Assembly (NCBI GenBank): GCA_964019695.1
Contig: OZ026516.1
Span: forward strand, 76,277,018 to 76,341,017
From: Loripinus fragilis
Lineage: Eukaryota; Mollusca; Bivalvia; Lucinida; Lucinidae
Direction: 5' to 3'
DNA length: 64,000 bases
Part shown: piece by piece, positions 35,400 to 45,057 of the stretch
Numbering within the stretch: position 1 is the stretch's first letter
Layout: each line of letters begins with the position of its first letter
Notes under the pieces: model-generated
The model's input: only the letters and a program-made list of their open reading frames with translations
Told to the model about the DNA's origin: nothing
The model's database searches: none
Position numbers and translations under genes: made by a program

Positions 35400-35766
35400 C
35401 AAATTGTCTGTAAAATGAATGATGTTAGTCACAATTTCAACTTTCAAATGGAAATTTAATCTATGCAACGCATATAACAGCATTGAAGGCTGTAATTTTG
35501 TTTAAAATGCTGCTTTTATGTAGCTTAAGCATCCAGCTGCAAACTACATAAGAAATTTGAATAGTTAGATGGTTTAATGTCTTCTATCTGTAGCTCAAAC
35601 TTTCATTTTGATTTTTTCCTTAGTTTGTTACAGTAACATATGTAACAGGCTGTCAGAGACTAACGCCCCGGAGCACAGAGTGCGCAAACATCTCTTAAAA
35701 GATGCGGCTTGAAATTTTCTTCAAGATAGGATATGTCTGCGAAATTTCCAAGGGGGGGGGGGGAGC
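35400..35766 (-). repeat. Right terminal inverted arm of the foldback element
   Basis: Reverse complement of the left arm: GTAACATATGTAACAGGC, GACTAACGCCCCGGAGCAC, CAAACATCTCTTAAAAGATG and AGATAGGATATGTCTGC lead to a run of 13 Gs next to GAGCAGG. The outer 130 bp match the left arm closely, and the inner part is more diverged. Confidence 0.82.
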
Positions 35767-35778
35767 AGGACCTTTTTT

Positions 35779-36504
35779 AGCTCGAAGTCTATAGGGCTTT
35801 GATTAAAATATGGCAAAAGTAGAGAAAACGCCCTTAATGGTAGAACTTTGGTTAGAATAAGGCAACAATAGAGAAAACACCCTTTTTGGCAGGGCTTTGG
35901 TTAGAATAAGAGCAAAAATAGAGTTAAACACTATTGTTGGTAGGGCTTTGGTTAGAATAAGGGCAAAAATAGAGTAAAACGCTCTTTTTGGTAGGGCTTT
36001 GGATAGAATAAAGTCAAAAATAGAGAAAAACACCCTTTTTGGTAGGGATTAGAATAAGGGCAAAAATAGTGAAAAACATTCTTTTTGGTAGGGCTTCTGT
36101 TAGAATGAGAGCAAAAAATAGAGAGAAACACTGTTTTGAATAGAACTTTGGTAAAAAATAAGGGCAAAAATAGAGAAAAACACCCTTTTTGGCAAGGCTT
36201 TGGTTAGAATAAGGTCAAAAATAGAGAAATCATATGTTTGGCTGAGCTTTGGTTAAAATACGGGCCAAAAATAGAGATAACATCCTATGTGGCAAAGCTT
36301 TTGTATGAATAAGGGCAAGAAATAGAGAGAAACGCCGTTTTGAATAGAACTTTGGTTAAAATAAGGGCAAAAATAGAGAAAAACACCCTTTATGGTAGGG
36401 CTTTGGTTATAATGAGGTCAAAATAGAGAAAAAGCATTTTTGGCTGAGCTTTGGTTAGAATACGGGCCAAAAATAGAGTAAACATCCTTTATGGCTTGGC
36501 TTTA
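35779..36504 (-). repeat. Min51 minisatellite, reverse orientation, right of the foldback element
   Basis: About 14 units (GGGCTTTGGTTAGAATAAGG, AAAATAGAGAAAAACACCC) continuing the orientation found left of the 5.2-kb element. Confidence 0.92.
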
Positions 36505-36888
36505 GAGGGTCACTGATGAAGCCTAAATGGCAGAAACTAGCTAGTCTGGCCCAGGAAATATGCACACTCTGGTTTCAGTTTTATGATGCAGTCTTTGCTT
36601 CCAAAGGATACCCTTTTAAGAACATATTTGACTTCACTACAGCTGGTGACTGGGACTGTGTGGCGGCGGTAGAACGTCTCCCTGCCCTTCACTATAGTGT
36701 AGATTTTATTTTCTTGTCCTTTGGGATCATGGGTTTCATTGTGGAACTTTGAAACTATTAAAGGGTCACTGATGAAGCCTAAATGGCAGAAACTAGCTAG
36801 TCTGGGCCAGAAAATATGCATACTCTGGTTTCAGTTTTATGATGCAGTCTTTGCTTCCAAAGGATACCCTTTTAAGAACATATTTGGT
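36505..36888. repeat. Module C, inverted copy with direct terminal duplication
   Basis: A ~125-bp block from AGGGTCACTGATGAAGCC to TTAAGAACATATTT occurs at 36,507-36,632 and 36,763-36,887, 257 bp apart, flanking CTACAGCTGGTGACTGGG and TAGATTTTATTTTCTTGTCC. It is the reverse complement of 26,862-27,188, including the repeated-ends layout. Confidence 0.82.
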
Positions 36889-37020
36889 TAGAATAAGGGC
36901 AAAAAATAGATAAAAACGCCCTTTCTGGAAGTGCTTTCGTTAGAATTAAACGGAAAATATAGAAAAAAACACCTTTTCTGGTAGGGCTTTGATTAAAATA
37001 AGGGTCAATATAGAGTAAAC
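36889..37020 (-). repeat. Min51, about 2.5 units, reverse orientation
   Basis: GGTTAGAATAAGGGCAAAAA and GGTAGGGCTTTGATTAAAAT mark diverged units between module C and DR-X. Confidence 0.85.
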
Positions 37021-38260
37021 AATTAATCAACAGGAATTTGACCCCACTACTTATCTGTGTATTGGAGATATGATATTTATTGATACATCTGAAGGCATAA
37101 AAACAGACCATCCAGATCAATATCAATACTGTTGTGCAAATCAAAAAAAAGATATTTTGAAATTATGTCCTCTCACTTTACATACGCTGCAAAATTTTAC
37201 ATTGATTTTTGTTTGATTTGATTCTTTAGGTCCCATCAATAATCTTTCAGTTATATAGGGACGAGTCTATAGACCAGTACTAAGCTAGGATAAATGTGTC
37301 TTGCTCGGACCCATGAGGCTCGAACCCATAATTACGTCCGTCTCAAAGAATGGATGACCCACTGTTTTTGAATGTTTCGGACAGTGCTTTGAGCAGAGCA
37401 AACTATCTTTTTCATATCAAACGAAATCTACACTTGGGTTTGACATAACCGGGTTTGGGTTAGTTTTTTCCAAGAGCGCTCATTTCGAATTGCGGCCAGT
37501 ATGTGATTGCGCTGGTTTGGAAGATCATTTGATAAAACACTCTTGAGATGGGTGTTTGATTGTTATAGAACTTATATATCCATACACCAGAACAAGTGTT
37601 CCAAATGCGCAAAATACTCTCATAGCAGAAAATTGAGTAGGCAAGGACAACTGCTTTAATACCAATGTTAGTTAAAACGCTACTTTTCAACTGTAATGCA
37701 GTCTCAGATAATCACTCACATGGCAATGCTCATAGTTAGAGAGCCATTCCTGCTCATCTCTCTCAGAGTAGGGATTGGGGCTGTAATGTAAATGTTGTCG
37801 AATCTGCAGTACTTACCTAAATTGATTCATTAGTAAATGTGGGCCAAGACGTGGGGAGACCTGTCTTAAGGGTTTGCAAAAAACAAGGGGCTTAACTGCC
37901 TGCTCATCTGTGTAGTCTGATCAGCGCCATTGTTAAATGCTTATTGCAAAGTAGAATATCTAACCGGCCACAAGGGAACTTTCAAGTTACCATAGCTGAG
38001 CTATACTGGTTTGAGTTTCACTTTGGTAGAATTATCCCAAGACAGGGTTTCTCGTGATTGAGCCCATTCATTGACGCCATCACCTACAAAAAAATCGTTC
38101 TCAGATTGGGGCTATTTTTCTGTGGTTTACAGATTTGACATTAGCAGAGGATATGTACTGTGACATTTCATTTAACAAATGTGAGACTCACTTCAGACTG
38201 GAACTGCTGAGCCTAGCAGATTCTGACATGGAGGTCAAAATTAAAGGTAGTAGTCCGGCA
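37021..38260 (+). repeat. DR-X dispersed repeat, distal part, with SINE insertion
   Basis: 37,027-37,700 matches 53,279-53,960 (ACAGGAATTTGACCCCAC, TACATCTGAAGGC, GACCCACTGTTTTTGAATG, CCAAGAGCGCTCATTTC). 37,736-38,260 matches 42,740-43,160 (ATTGATTCATTAGTAAATG, TGATCAGCGCCATTGTTAAA, CAAGGGAACTTTCAAGTTAC, GAATTATCCCAAGACAGGG). No coding frame is supported, and the repeat is present in several differently truncated copies in this window. Confidence 0.78.
37205..37349 (-). mobile_element. tRNA-headed SINE
   Basis: On the minus strand, a good pol III B box GGTTCGAGCC (plus 37,317-37,326) lies downstream of an A-box-like AGTGGGTCATCC, and the element ends GATGGGACCTAAAGAATC with a CAAA-type A-rich tail. 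The DR-X copy at ~53,455-53,480 lacks this sequence and serves as an empty-site comparison. It shares its 3' domain with 31,972-32,228. The A-box placement is uncertain and may partly be host sequence. Confidence 0.6.
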
Positions 38261-38690
38261 GAATTTAGGCAAATTTTAGGAGGACCTGGAACTTGATTTT
38301 AAACTTTTTTCTTTGTCGATTCTGGTAGTTCATATATTTTCCTTGAAAAATCCGAGTGATGCAAGATGGCGTCCAAGATGGAGGTCAATTATAAGTTAAA
38401 AATTGTGTGATATGGAAAAATGTCTCAAACACATTTTTTTTCCTAAATTGTTAGCAATGACGTTGGAATCTAGTTGAAGACACTTAGCTTATAACAAAAG
38501 TATAAAAATAAAATAAGAATTTAGACAAAATGGCCGCCAAAATGGCAGCTTATTTTTACAGGCATCATCCTTGTAACATCTCAGTGAAGCAGCTAATGCA
38601 TCACTCAGAATTTGATATACTCAAGATGGCGTCCAGGTTGGTAGCTGATAAGTTTTACAAACCAGTGGGAGCCGCACCTAACCTGTAGGC
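38261..38690. repeat. Diverged repeat with AAGATGGCG-type motifs, left of Min32
   Basis: Contains GCAAGATGGCGTCCAAGATGG, AAAATGGCCGCCAAAATGG and CAAGATGGCGTCCAGG (each about 20 bases or less). Related motifs in opposite orientation occur at 41,890-42,250, on the other side of the Min32 region, so the two may be arms of one element, though sequence similarity outside the motifs is weak. Confidence 0.5.
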
Positions 38691-40158
38691 ATGTCTAATG
38701 GATTTGTAACATACCAGATATCTTGCCTGATGGAAAAGCACTCTGCAAACACGTGAATCTGAATGAATGAACCCATCATGCATGTCTGATAGAATTGCAC
38801 TGTACAAGCAGGCATATCTTAGAGTGGCACCGGATCAACACATGTCTGATGTAATGGCACCTCTGTAAGACTTGTAGCCATCCCCCTTCCGTCTGCACTA
38901 AACCAGTTAAAATGTCGGCTGAAGTGCAAAACGGATCAGCGGGCATGGCCTTTAGTGAGGTACCACGCCAACAGGCATGGCATATAGTGAGGCACCACAC
39001 TAGAAGACATGACCTACAGTGAGGCACCACATCAGAAGGCATGACCTATAGTGAGGCACCACACCAACATGCATGGCTGATAGTGATGTAGCAAACCAAA
39101 AGGCATGGCCTATAATGAAACACCACACCAGCAAGCACGGCTGATAGTGAGACACCATACCAGCAAGCAAGGCTGATAGTGAGACACCATAACAGCAGGT
39201 ATAGCAGACAGAGAAGCACAACACCAGCAGACATGCAATATTGAGTGACAAAAGGTCAGCAGGCATGCTGATTGAGTGGCCACAGTCCAGCAAGCATCCA
39301 TCTTGCAGCAGCACTCAGCCAGTAGGCATGTTTGAACAGAAGCAGTGTTTCTGACAGTAACACTAGGGCAGCAGGCATATATAATCCAGCTGCAAGGACA
39401 TGATAATTCTATACACGGCATGTATTTTGTATTGACAATGTAGCAGTCTTGGCTGATAAAGTTTCACAGTGTTAGTTGGCATGTCTGATGGAGGGGCATC
39501 GATCAAGTAGCTTTTCTTTTTGATTTCCAGTGGACCTGGAGACAAGTCAACAGGCTTATGTGAAGACCTTTCACTGAACAGCGGCCATGAAATGCCACCA
39601 GCTCATCATATCCTACATCCTTAACATTACACATGTTTAATAATGTGGTACTGAACCAACACACAGGCCGTTTAACGAGACTCGGGGCCAGCAGTCATGC
39701 GTGTAATAATGTATGTTACAATTGAACCCTACTAACAGGAATGTTGGGTAACGTTGCACTGGATCAGTGGGTATGTCTGTTCAATTTACATCCGGCCAGT
39801 GTGCATGTCTGTTCTACTTTCTCCCGACCAGCTTCCCAGGCATCATTGCTACAGGGTCAGCAGACATATTTACCAAAACGCATGTTTGATTATCTGGCAC
39901 TGGACCAGCACACATGTCTGAAACCATGCAGTTATGTCTGTAACAGCTTCACGAGACTAGCAGGCATATTGCAGAACCTATGTTTTAAACGTTGCTTTGA
40001 ACCAACAGGCATGTTTAGTGCAGTTTCGCCCGACCACCAGGCACGTCGGTTACAATTAAACTCTGTTAGAGTTGCATCTACCAGCAGATATGTTTGAATC
40101 AGTTGCAACTAACTTACAAGCACATCTATAGTTGTGTGACTGAACAAGCAGGTATATA
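38691..40158 (+). repeat. Min32 minisatellite, 32-bp unit, left part
   Basis: CATG words recur about every 32 bp: units such as CATGGCTGATAGTGAGACACC followed by ATACCAGCAAG at 39,070-39,240, and CATGTCTGTTCAATTTACATCC further right. The array is degenerate and changes composition gradually (AGTGAGGCACC in the left half, TTGCACCGGACCAGC in the right half). Cysteine/leucine-rich minus-strand frames here (38,776-39,421) are products of the 32-bp period, not genes. Confidence 0.85.
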
Positions 40159-40160
40159 TA

Positions 40161-40852
40161 CTAGGCAAAAAAAGAAACGCCGCATATAGAGATTAAGAAT
40201 AATGCGCCTTAAACGAGAGTTATAGAATTTCATCTGTTATCTATGTTTCGCTACTATTCCTGCCACACATTATTACCATTGTTGTATTGAGCTCAGTCAA
40301 CCCAAACCAGTGTACTGGCTGTCTTTTTATTTTCAAGTTTTTCACGTGCGCATTCATTTTATTTAGCTTTACACATGTAATAACTACTGAAATCACTAGT
40401 CTAATATCCAATTTGCTTGAAAGCATTTTCAAACTTTCAAACTAAAAGTTACACATTGCTAATTTACGATGTCAAAACGGACACATGTTGAACGCGAAAA
40501 GGCGATAAGAATGTTACAAGCTAACGTGACGTCATCGATGATAGCCCAACAATTTAGATGTCATGCAAAGATGATTGGACGTCTTAGGAAACGTTTCTGG
40601 CAAATTGGAACAATGTCGGACCGTGTGCATTCATGGCGTCGTCGCCTAATGACGTGACGTCAAGATAGATAAAAACGTAGGTTAAAACTGCTGGATCAAT
40701 TTTGTCCGGTGACAATGATAGCCAGGACAACCCCAGGAACTCATAATCCAAGAATCAGCGCTCAAACTGTGACAAATCGTTTGCGAGAGATTGATGAAAT
40801 ACACCCCATATAAAATGTATGCTTTATATGCGGCGTTTCTTTTTTGGCCTAG
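40161..40852 (+). mobile_element. Tc1-like transposon relic (692 bp) with TA flanks
   Basis: Terminal inverted repeats start CTAGGC, an A-rich run, then GAAACGCCGCATATA; the right end is the complement (ATATGCGGCGTTTC and GGCCTAG). TA lies on both sides (40,159-40,160 and 40,853-40,854). It is inserted in Min32 and deleted internally, keeping only the 5' part of a transposase gene. Min32 continues on the right. Confidence 0.93.
40469..40657 (+). pseudogene. Tc1-like transposase, N-terminal DNA-binding domain only
   Basis: A 62-codon frame beginning MSKRTHVEREKAIRMLQ, with IAQQFRCHAKMIGRLRKRF forming a helix-turn-helix as in the paired-like domain of Tc1 transposases, which binds the element ends. 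A stop follows at 40,658. Beyond it the same gene is still recognisable: GTHNPRISAQTVTNRLRE at about 40,737-40,790, the second DNA-binding subdomain, now out of step. The DDE catalytic domain is absent. Typical Tc1 transposases are about 340 residues, so this is a truncated non-autonomous copy. Confidence 0.85.
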
Positions 40853-40854
40853 TA

Positions 40855-41330
40855 TATGTTATACTTGCCTCAGACCAGCAGTTATGTCCCTACTAACGGG
40901 CTGGTGAGCACAATTACACCAGACCATCATACATGTATTTTACAGTTGCACTTGACTTGCAGCCATGTTTTTATCAGTTGCATACTATTAACATGCATGT
41001 CTACTACAGTTTCATCTTACCAGGATCCATCTTTATTACATTTGCACCCGACCATCAGCCATGTCTGTAACAATTGCATCCGGCCATTTCCCATGTCTTA
41101 AACAGTCGCGTCTAACCAACAGTTATATCTGTACACTTGTGCCTACAAGCATGCATGTCTGATGCACTTGCACCGGACCAGCGTTCCTATTTGTTATAGC
41201 AATATCCAACCATTTGTCCTGTCTGTTGCACTTGCAACAGACCAGAGAAGTAGAAATGGTTGTTACAATTGCACCGGGCAAGCAGGCCCGTACCAACCAG
41301 CAGTCAAGATGGCAACAAACATCTGCAGCA
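40855..41330 (+). repeat. Min32 minisatellite, right part
   Basis: Continuation of the 32-bp repeat after the Tc1 relic: CAGACCAGCAGTTATGTCC, GACCATCAGCCATGTCTG and ACCGGACCAGCG. It becomes unrecognisable near 41,330. Confidence 0.8.
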
Positions 41331-41829
41331 TGCAGATAACTTACTCAGGGGTTGTTCTTTGTGTTGATACACTACACTTCATAAGTATTTATTGTAAATT
41401 TTATCCATCCATTCACCTGACTTTTTTCCGCACATTGAATCAAAAAAGGGATGTACTTTGATCAAACTTTTCAGTGATATCGTCAGTTCAGTATACCCTG
41501 TCATTTATCACTTCATTTTTTGAAGAAAAGTTATCCCACAGTAGGATTTTTATGAGAATAATATGATATTATGGTATAATCAGATCTGTCCAAAAGTGGT
41601 CTGGAAAGTGCATGGTGCATGGATTGATGGATACGATTCCCAGAACAAAGACAAAACATTACCATTACGAAAAATAAGAGTCTGTTATTTTTTCCGTGCA
41701 GTTAATCATAGCAAAACCCATGTGGTTTCCCACCCTGTTATTGCTGCCATCTTAAACGTCATCTTAAATATTTTACAACGCTGAAAAACAACAATACGTA
41801 CCATGCCAGTCAAATTTTCCAAATACAAC
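41331..41829. other. No gene or repeat recognised
   Basis: AT-rich sequence without a convincing frame. A 73-codon frame at 41,563 has no known domain. ATATGATATTATGGTATAAT at 41,571 is only low-complexity AT sequence. Confidence 0.4.
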
Positions 41830-42250
41830 CGAAAACGACCAGAAAATAGTTACTAACTGCGAATTTGATTTCAGGGTTTAATTTTGCATTAAATGGCGGC
41901 CATCTTAGCACAATCTTTAATATTTCAACCTTTTAAATCAAACCTGTGAATGCTTCATTTCAATCGTTTGTATTATTAGGCCTCTTAACATCGATAAAAA
42001 GTCAAAAATGAAATGCTTTATATCGAGTTTTTTTAAATCAGATAGGTCTTAGGTACCTAACTGACGGCCATTTTGTGCGCCATCTTTAAATTTCTACATT
42101 CTCAATCAAACCTAGTTCTTATTTTATCGTTTATATCATTTAGCCTCAAGACATTGAGAAAAAAGTCAAAATTAAAGTCTTTTTATCGAGTATTTCGGTC
42201 ATATAGGTCTTAGAAGCCTAACTGACGGCCATCTTGGACGCCATCTTTGA
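41830..42250. repeat. ~165-bp direct repeats with GGCCATCTT cores
   Basis: Two to three diverged units, each with CTAACTGACGGCCAT, ATCTTTAAA, a CATTTAGCCTC-like block and AAAAAGTCAAAA followed by TATCGAGT. Core words are GGCGGCCATCTTAGC (41,896), GGCCATTTTGTGCGCCATC (42,066) and GGCCATCTTGGACGCCATC (42,226). Orientation is opposite to similar motifs at 38,340-38,640. Confidence 0.65.
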
Positions 42251-43160
42251 TGAGCAATCTGTGACCTAATTTTACAGCCTTGATGAACAATTATTATCTT
42301 AGAAGTCTCTGGTACTGCAACATTCTATACACCCTTAATGAAATTCATTTTCTTAATGCTAAGATTGTTTTGGTATACTAACATAGTTTTACTTGACATG
42401 TTGACAGTCTGATAAAAATTTACTGTCATTACCAGCTTTTGTGTTGTGGATTTACTCTTACATGTTGTGGATTTACTCTTACCTGAAGCTGTTTGTAACT
42501 GCATTCATGCTGTTTTGGATCTATGAAAACATGCTTAAAGGTCAGACATATAGCACTGTCTAGTATGGTATGCTCAAGACCACAAGATCTAACAGGCCAA
42601 AAGGGAACTTTCAAGTTACCATAGCTATACTGGTTTGTCTCACTTTGGTAGAATTATCCCAAGACAGGGTTTCTCGTGATGGAGCCCATTCATTGACGTC
42701 ATCAACTACAAAAAATCGTTCTCAGTTTTGGGCTATTTTCCTGCTCATCTCTCTCAGAGTAAGGATTGAGTCTGTAATATAAATGTTGTAGAATCTCCAG
42801 TACTTACCTAAATTGATTCATTGGTAAATGTAGGCCAGGACGTGGGGAAACCTGTCTTCGCGGGTTTGTAAATAACAAGGAGCATAACTGTCTGCTCGTC
42901 TGTATAGTCTGATCAGCGCCATTGTTAAACGCTTATTGCAAAGTAGCGTATCTAACCCGCCACAAGGGAACTTTCAAGTTACCATAGCTGAGCTATACTG
43001 GATTGAGTCTCACTTTGGTAGAATTATCCCAAGACAGGGTTTCTTGTGATGGAGCCCATTCATTGACGTCATCAACTACAAAAAATCGTTCTCAGTTTTG
43101 GGTTATTTTGAGTTTGCTGAGTCTAGCAGATTCTGACATGGAGCTCAAAATTAAAGCTAG
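42251..43160 (+). repeat. DR-X dispersed repeat, rearranged copy
   Basis: 42,251-42,595 matches 44,690-45,010 and 52,312-52,620 (GAGCAATCTGTGACCTAATT, TCTCTGGTACTGCAACATTC). 42,596-43,160 matches 37,740-38,260. The ~145-bp segment from AAGGGAACTTTCAAGTTACC to AAATCGTTCTCAG occurs twice (42,602-42,725 and 42,966-43,096), an internal duplication not present at 38 kb. Confidence 0.8.
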
Positions 43161-43339
43161 TATGTATTATAGTTCACACTGAGCACGTTCGTATTTGCTT
43201 AAGTTATGTGTAATAACTAGAGTGAAGACCTGGAGCTTGTCCAAAACGTATGTAAGAAAGTATCTTAGTAAGTATCTAAGTAAGTTTCTATTTAAAGAGA
43301 CATTTAGCAACAATACAATCTTCCTTGAGACCCTCAAGT
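43161..43339. other. Short unassigned stretch before Min51
   Basis: Contains a local direct repeat of AAGTATCT/AAGTTTCT words (43,257-43,290). No gene or known element seen. Confidence 0.4.
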
Positions 43340-43770
43340 AATTACATGCATCAACTAACCAAAGCCCTACCAAAAGAGCGTTTTTCTGTAATTTGCCCTT
43401 ATTCTACACAAAGCCCTTCCAAAAAGGGTGTTTTCAATATTTTTGTCTTTATTGTTACCAAAGTCCTACCAAAAAGGGTGTTTTTCTCTATTATTGCTCT
43501 AACCCTAACCAAAGCCCTGCCACAAAGGGTGTTTTTCTCTATTTTTGCCCTTATTCTAACGTAATCTCTAAAACAAAGAGTGTTTTACTGTATTTTTGCC
43601 CTTATTCTAACCAACGCCCTGGACTAAGGGTGTTTTTCTCTATTTTTTACCACTCTTTAAACCAAAGCTTTTCCAAAAAGGGTGTTTTACTCTATTTTGC
43701 TCTTATTCGAACTTAAGCCCTGCTACAAAGGGTGTTTTTCTCTATGTTTGCCTTGATTCTAGCCAAAATC
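43340..43770 (+). repeat. Min51 minisatellite, ~8 units
   Basis: Forward units with CCCTTATTCTAACCAA and CCAAAAAGGGTGTTTTC, followed directly by DR-X sequence, as also at 51.1 kb and 63.9 kb. Confidence 0.92.
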
Positions 43771-43877
43771 CTGGTATGTCAGGCTCTGCAAATGCAGAGC
43801 GCCTAGCTTAAAGGTTCTAATTAGACTAGTCTTGCTACACTAGCCCTTGCAGGGTATTGCTCTGAGCTAAATGTATA

Positions 43878-44434
43878 CTCAGCGTCAATGAAAAGTTACC
43901 AGTATGAATATTTCCATATTTCGGAAAATATATAATTCAGCATTTTGGCTACTGTTACGTTCATGTTTCTGGTCAACGACAAGCTGGTCTGGAGAGATAA
44001 AACAGTTACATGAGCCCTGGAACTATGGTGCACGTGATGCACGTGCATTTTATGTTTTTCGCAGTTTTTAAGAATTTGAAATCATCATTTTTAGAAGACA
44101 ACATGCCAGGACATGCCTTTGACATTTTCATTGAAAACGCCACCAAAATGGTTTAGGTTATCCCATTAAACACGAAAAATGAGGATCAAACTTTAAGGTA
44201 GCACCAAAACTTTGCATTTTCCTATACAATGCAATGGAAACTACAAGGATCCATCAAAGAATGGTTATAATGCATTTGGGTGTGATGGATACTGTTTTCC
44301 ATACTGGTGATGCATGGGACTCTATGCCATAAATTTGAGTGTTGAAGTATCCGCCGTTCAGCGTTCAGAATGGACTTAATATTGTCCTATGTTAAGTGTA
44401 TGTGATTTTCTGGTAACTTTTCACTGACGTTGAG
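43878..44434. mobile_element. 557-bp TA-flanked TIR element in DR-X
   Basis: Left end CTCAGCGTCAATGAAAAGTT then ACCAG; right end, complemented, CTCAACGTCAGTGAAAAGTT then ACCAG, so two mismatches in 25 bp. TA flanks at 43,876-43,877 and 44,435-44,436. No coding frame. TA duplication and size suggest a Tc1/mariner-type MITE. Confidence 0.9.
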
Positions 44435-44546
44435 TATATTTTCTGTATTTGGCCCTTATTCTGTACAATTTGATATTGGCATGGCAGCTCAGTGTTCTAC
44501 AACAGTCTATACAGCTTAGAACAGTTTTATCTGAGACATCTCAGAT

Positions 44547-44549
<3 letters not shown>

Positions 44550-44576
<27 letters not shown>
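44550..44576 (+). repeat. (CTTT)n microsatellite
   Basis: About six CTTT units followed by a T run, in a position where the 52.2-kb DR-X copy has no such expansion. Confidence 0.95.
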
Positions 44577-44577
<1 letters not shown>

Positions 44578-45057
44578 TTTTCTATAATGCAACACCCCTC
44601 GATAAATGAGTATAAAGACACGCTATACATCCTTTAGGAACAGTCATCCTCTTAGCATCTATGATCCCTAGTAACCAGGACACACTTGATGAGCAATCTG
44701 TGACCTAATTTTACAGCCTTGATGAGCAATTTTTATCTTTGAAGTCTCTGGTACTGCAACATTCTATACACCCTTAATGAACTTCATTTTCTTAATGCTA
44801 AGATTGTTTTGGTATATAACATAGTTTTACTTGAGATGTTGACAGTCTGAAAAAAATTAACTGTCATTACCAGTTTTTGTGTTATGGATTTACTCGTACC
44901 TGAAGCTGTTTGTAACCGCTTTCTAGGATATGCATGCTGTGCAGACTTATTCACAGTTTTGGATCTATGAAAACATGCTAAAGGTCAGACATATAGCAAT
45001 GTGTTGACTAAACCTTGAGCATACCATTTGGCTGCACAGAATTACATGCCACTGGGG

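Larger units (their letters stand above)
30546..35766. mobile_element. 5.2-kb foldback-like element with long inverted arms
   Basis: The left end (GCTCCCCCC, then GCAGACATATCCTATCTT, TCTTTTAAGAGATGTTTGC, CTCCGGGGCGTTAGTCT) is repeated as the reverse complement at the right end (35,766 back to ~35,630), and weaker inverted similarity continues for more than 350 bp on each side and recognisably further (for example ATTAAACAACCCTACCCC near 31,011 and GGGGGTAGGGTTGTTTAAT near 35,274). The left arm also contains direct repeats of its own end (31,270 and 31,638), and the right arm one more inverted copy (near 34,570-34,650). A palindrome-like word close to GTAACATATGTTAC recurs at least ten times across the element. 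No open frame with a recognisable transposase or polymerase was found; the frames at 32,693, 33,094 and 33,900 look accidental. It lies inside Min51. Modular arms and the lack of a gene fit a foldback or complex MITE-type element. Confidence 0.8.
43771..45057 (+). repeat. DR-X dispersed repeat copy interrupted by a TIR element
   Basis: 43,777-43,876 matches 51,800-51,890 (TGTCAGGCTCTGCAAAT, GCGCCTAGCTTAAAGGTTCT). After the TIR insertion, 44,463-45,040 matches 52,140-52,680 (TCTACAACAGTCTATACAGC, CAGCCTTGATGAGCAATTT). The copy ends against Sat175 at 45,058. Confidence 0.82.

Noticed and set aside
37317..37326. A tRNA gene, based on a GGTTCGAGCC B box
   Set aside because: No cloverleaf can be drawn with a convincing acceptor stem or anticodon arm, and the sequence continues into a SINE body with an A-rich tail.
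38776..39421. Cysteine-rich minus-strand frames that look like small secreted proteins
   Set aside because: They follow the 32-bp minisatellite and overlap one another in several frames; Cys and Trp spacing simply mirrors the DNA period.
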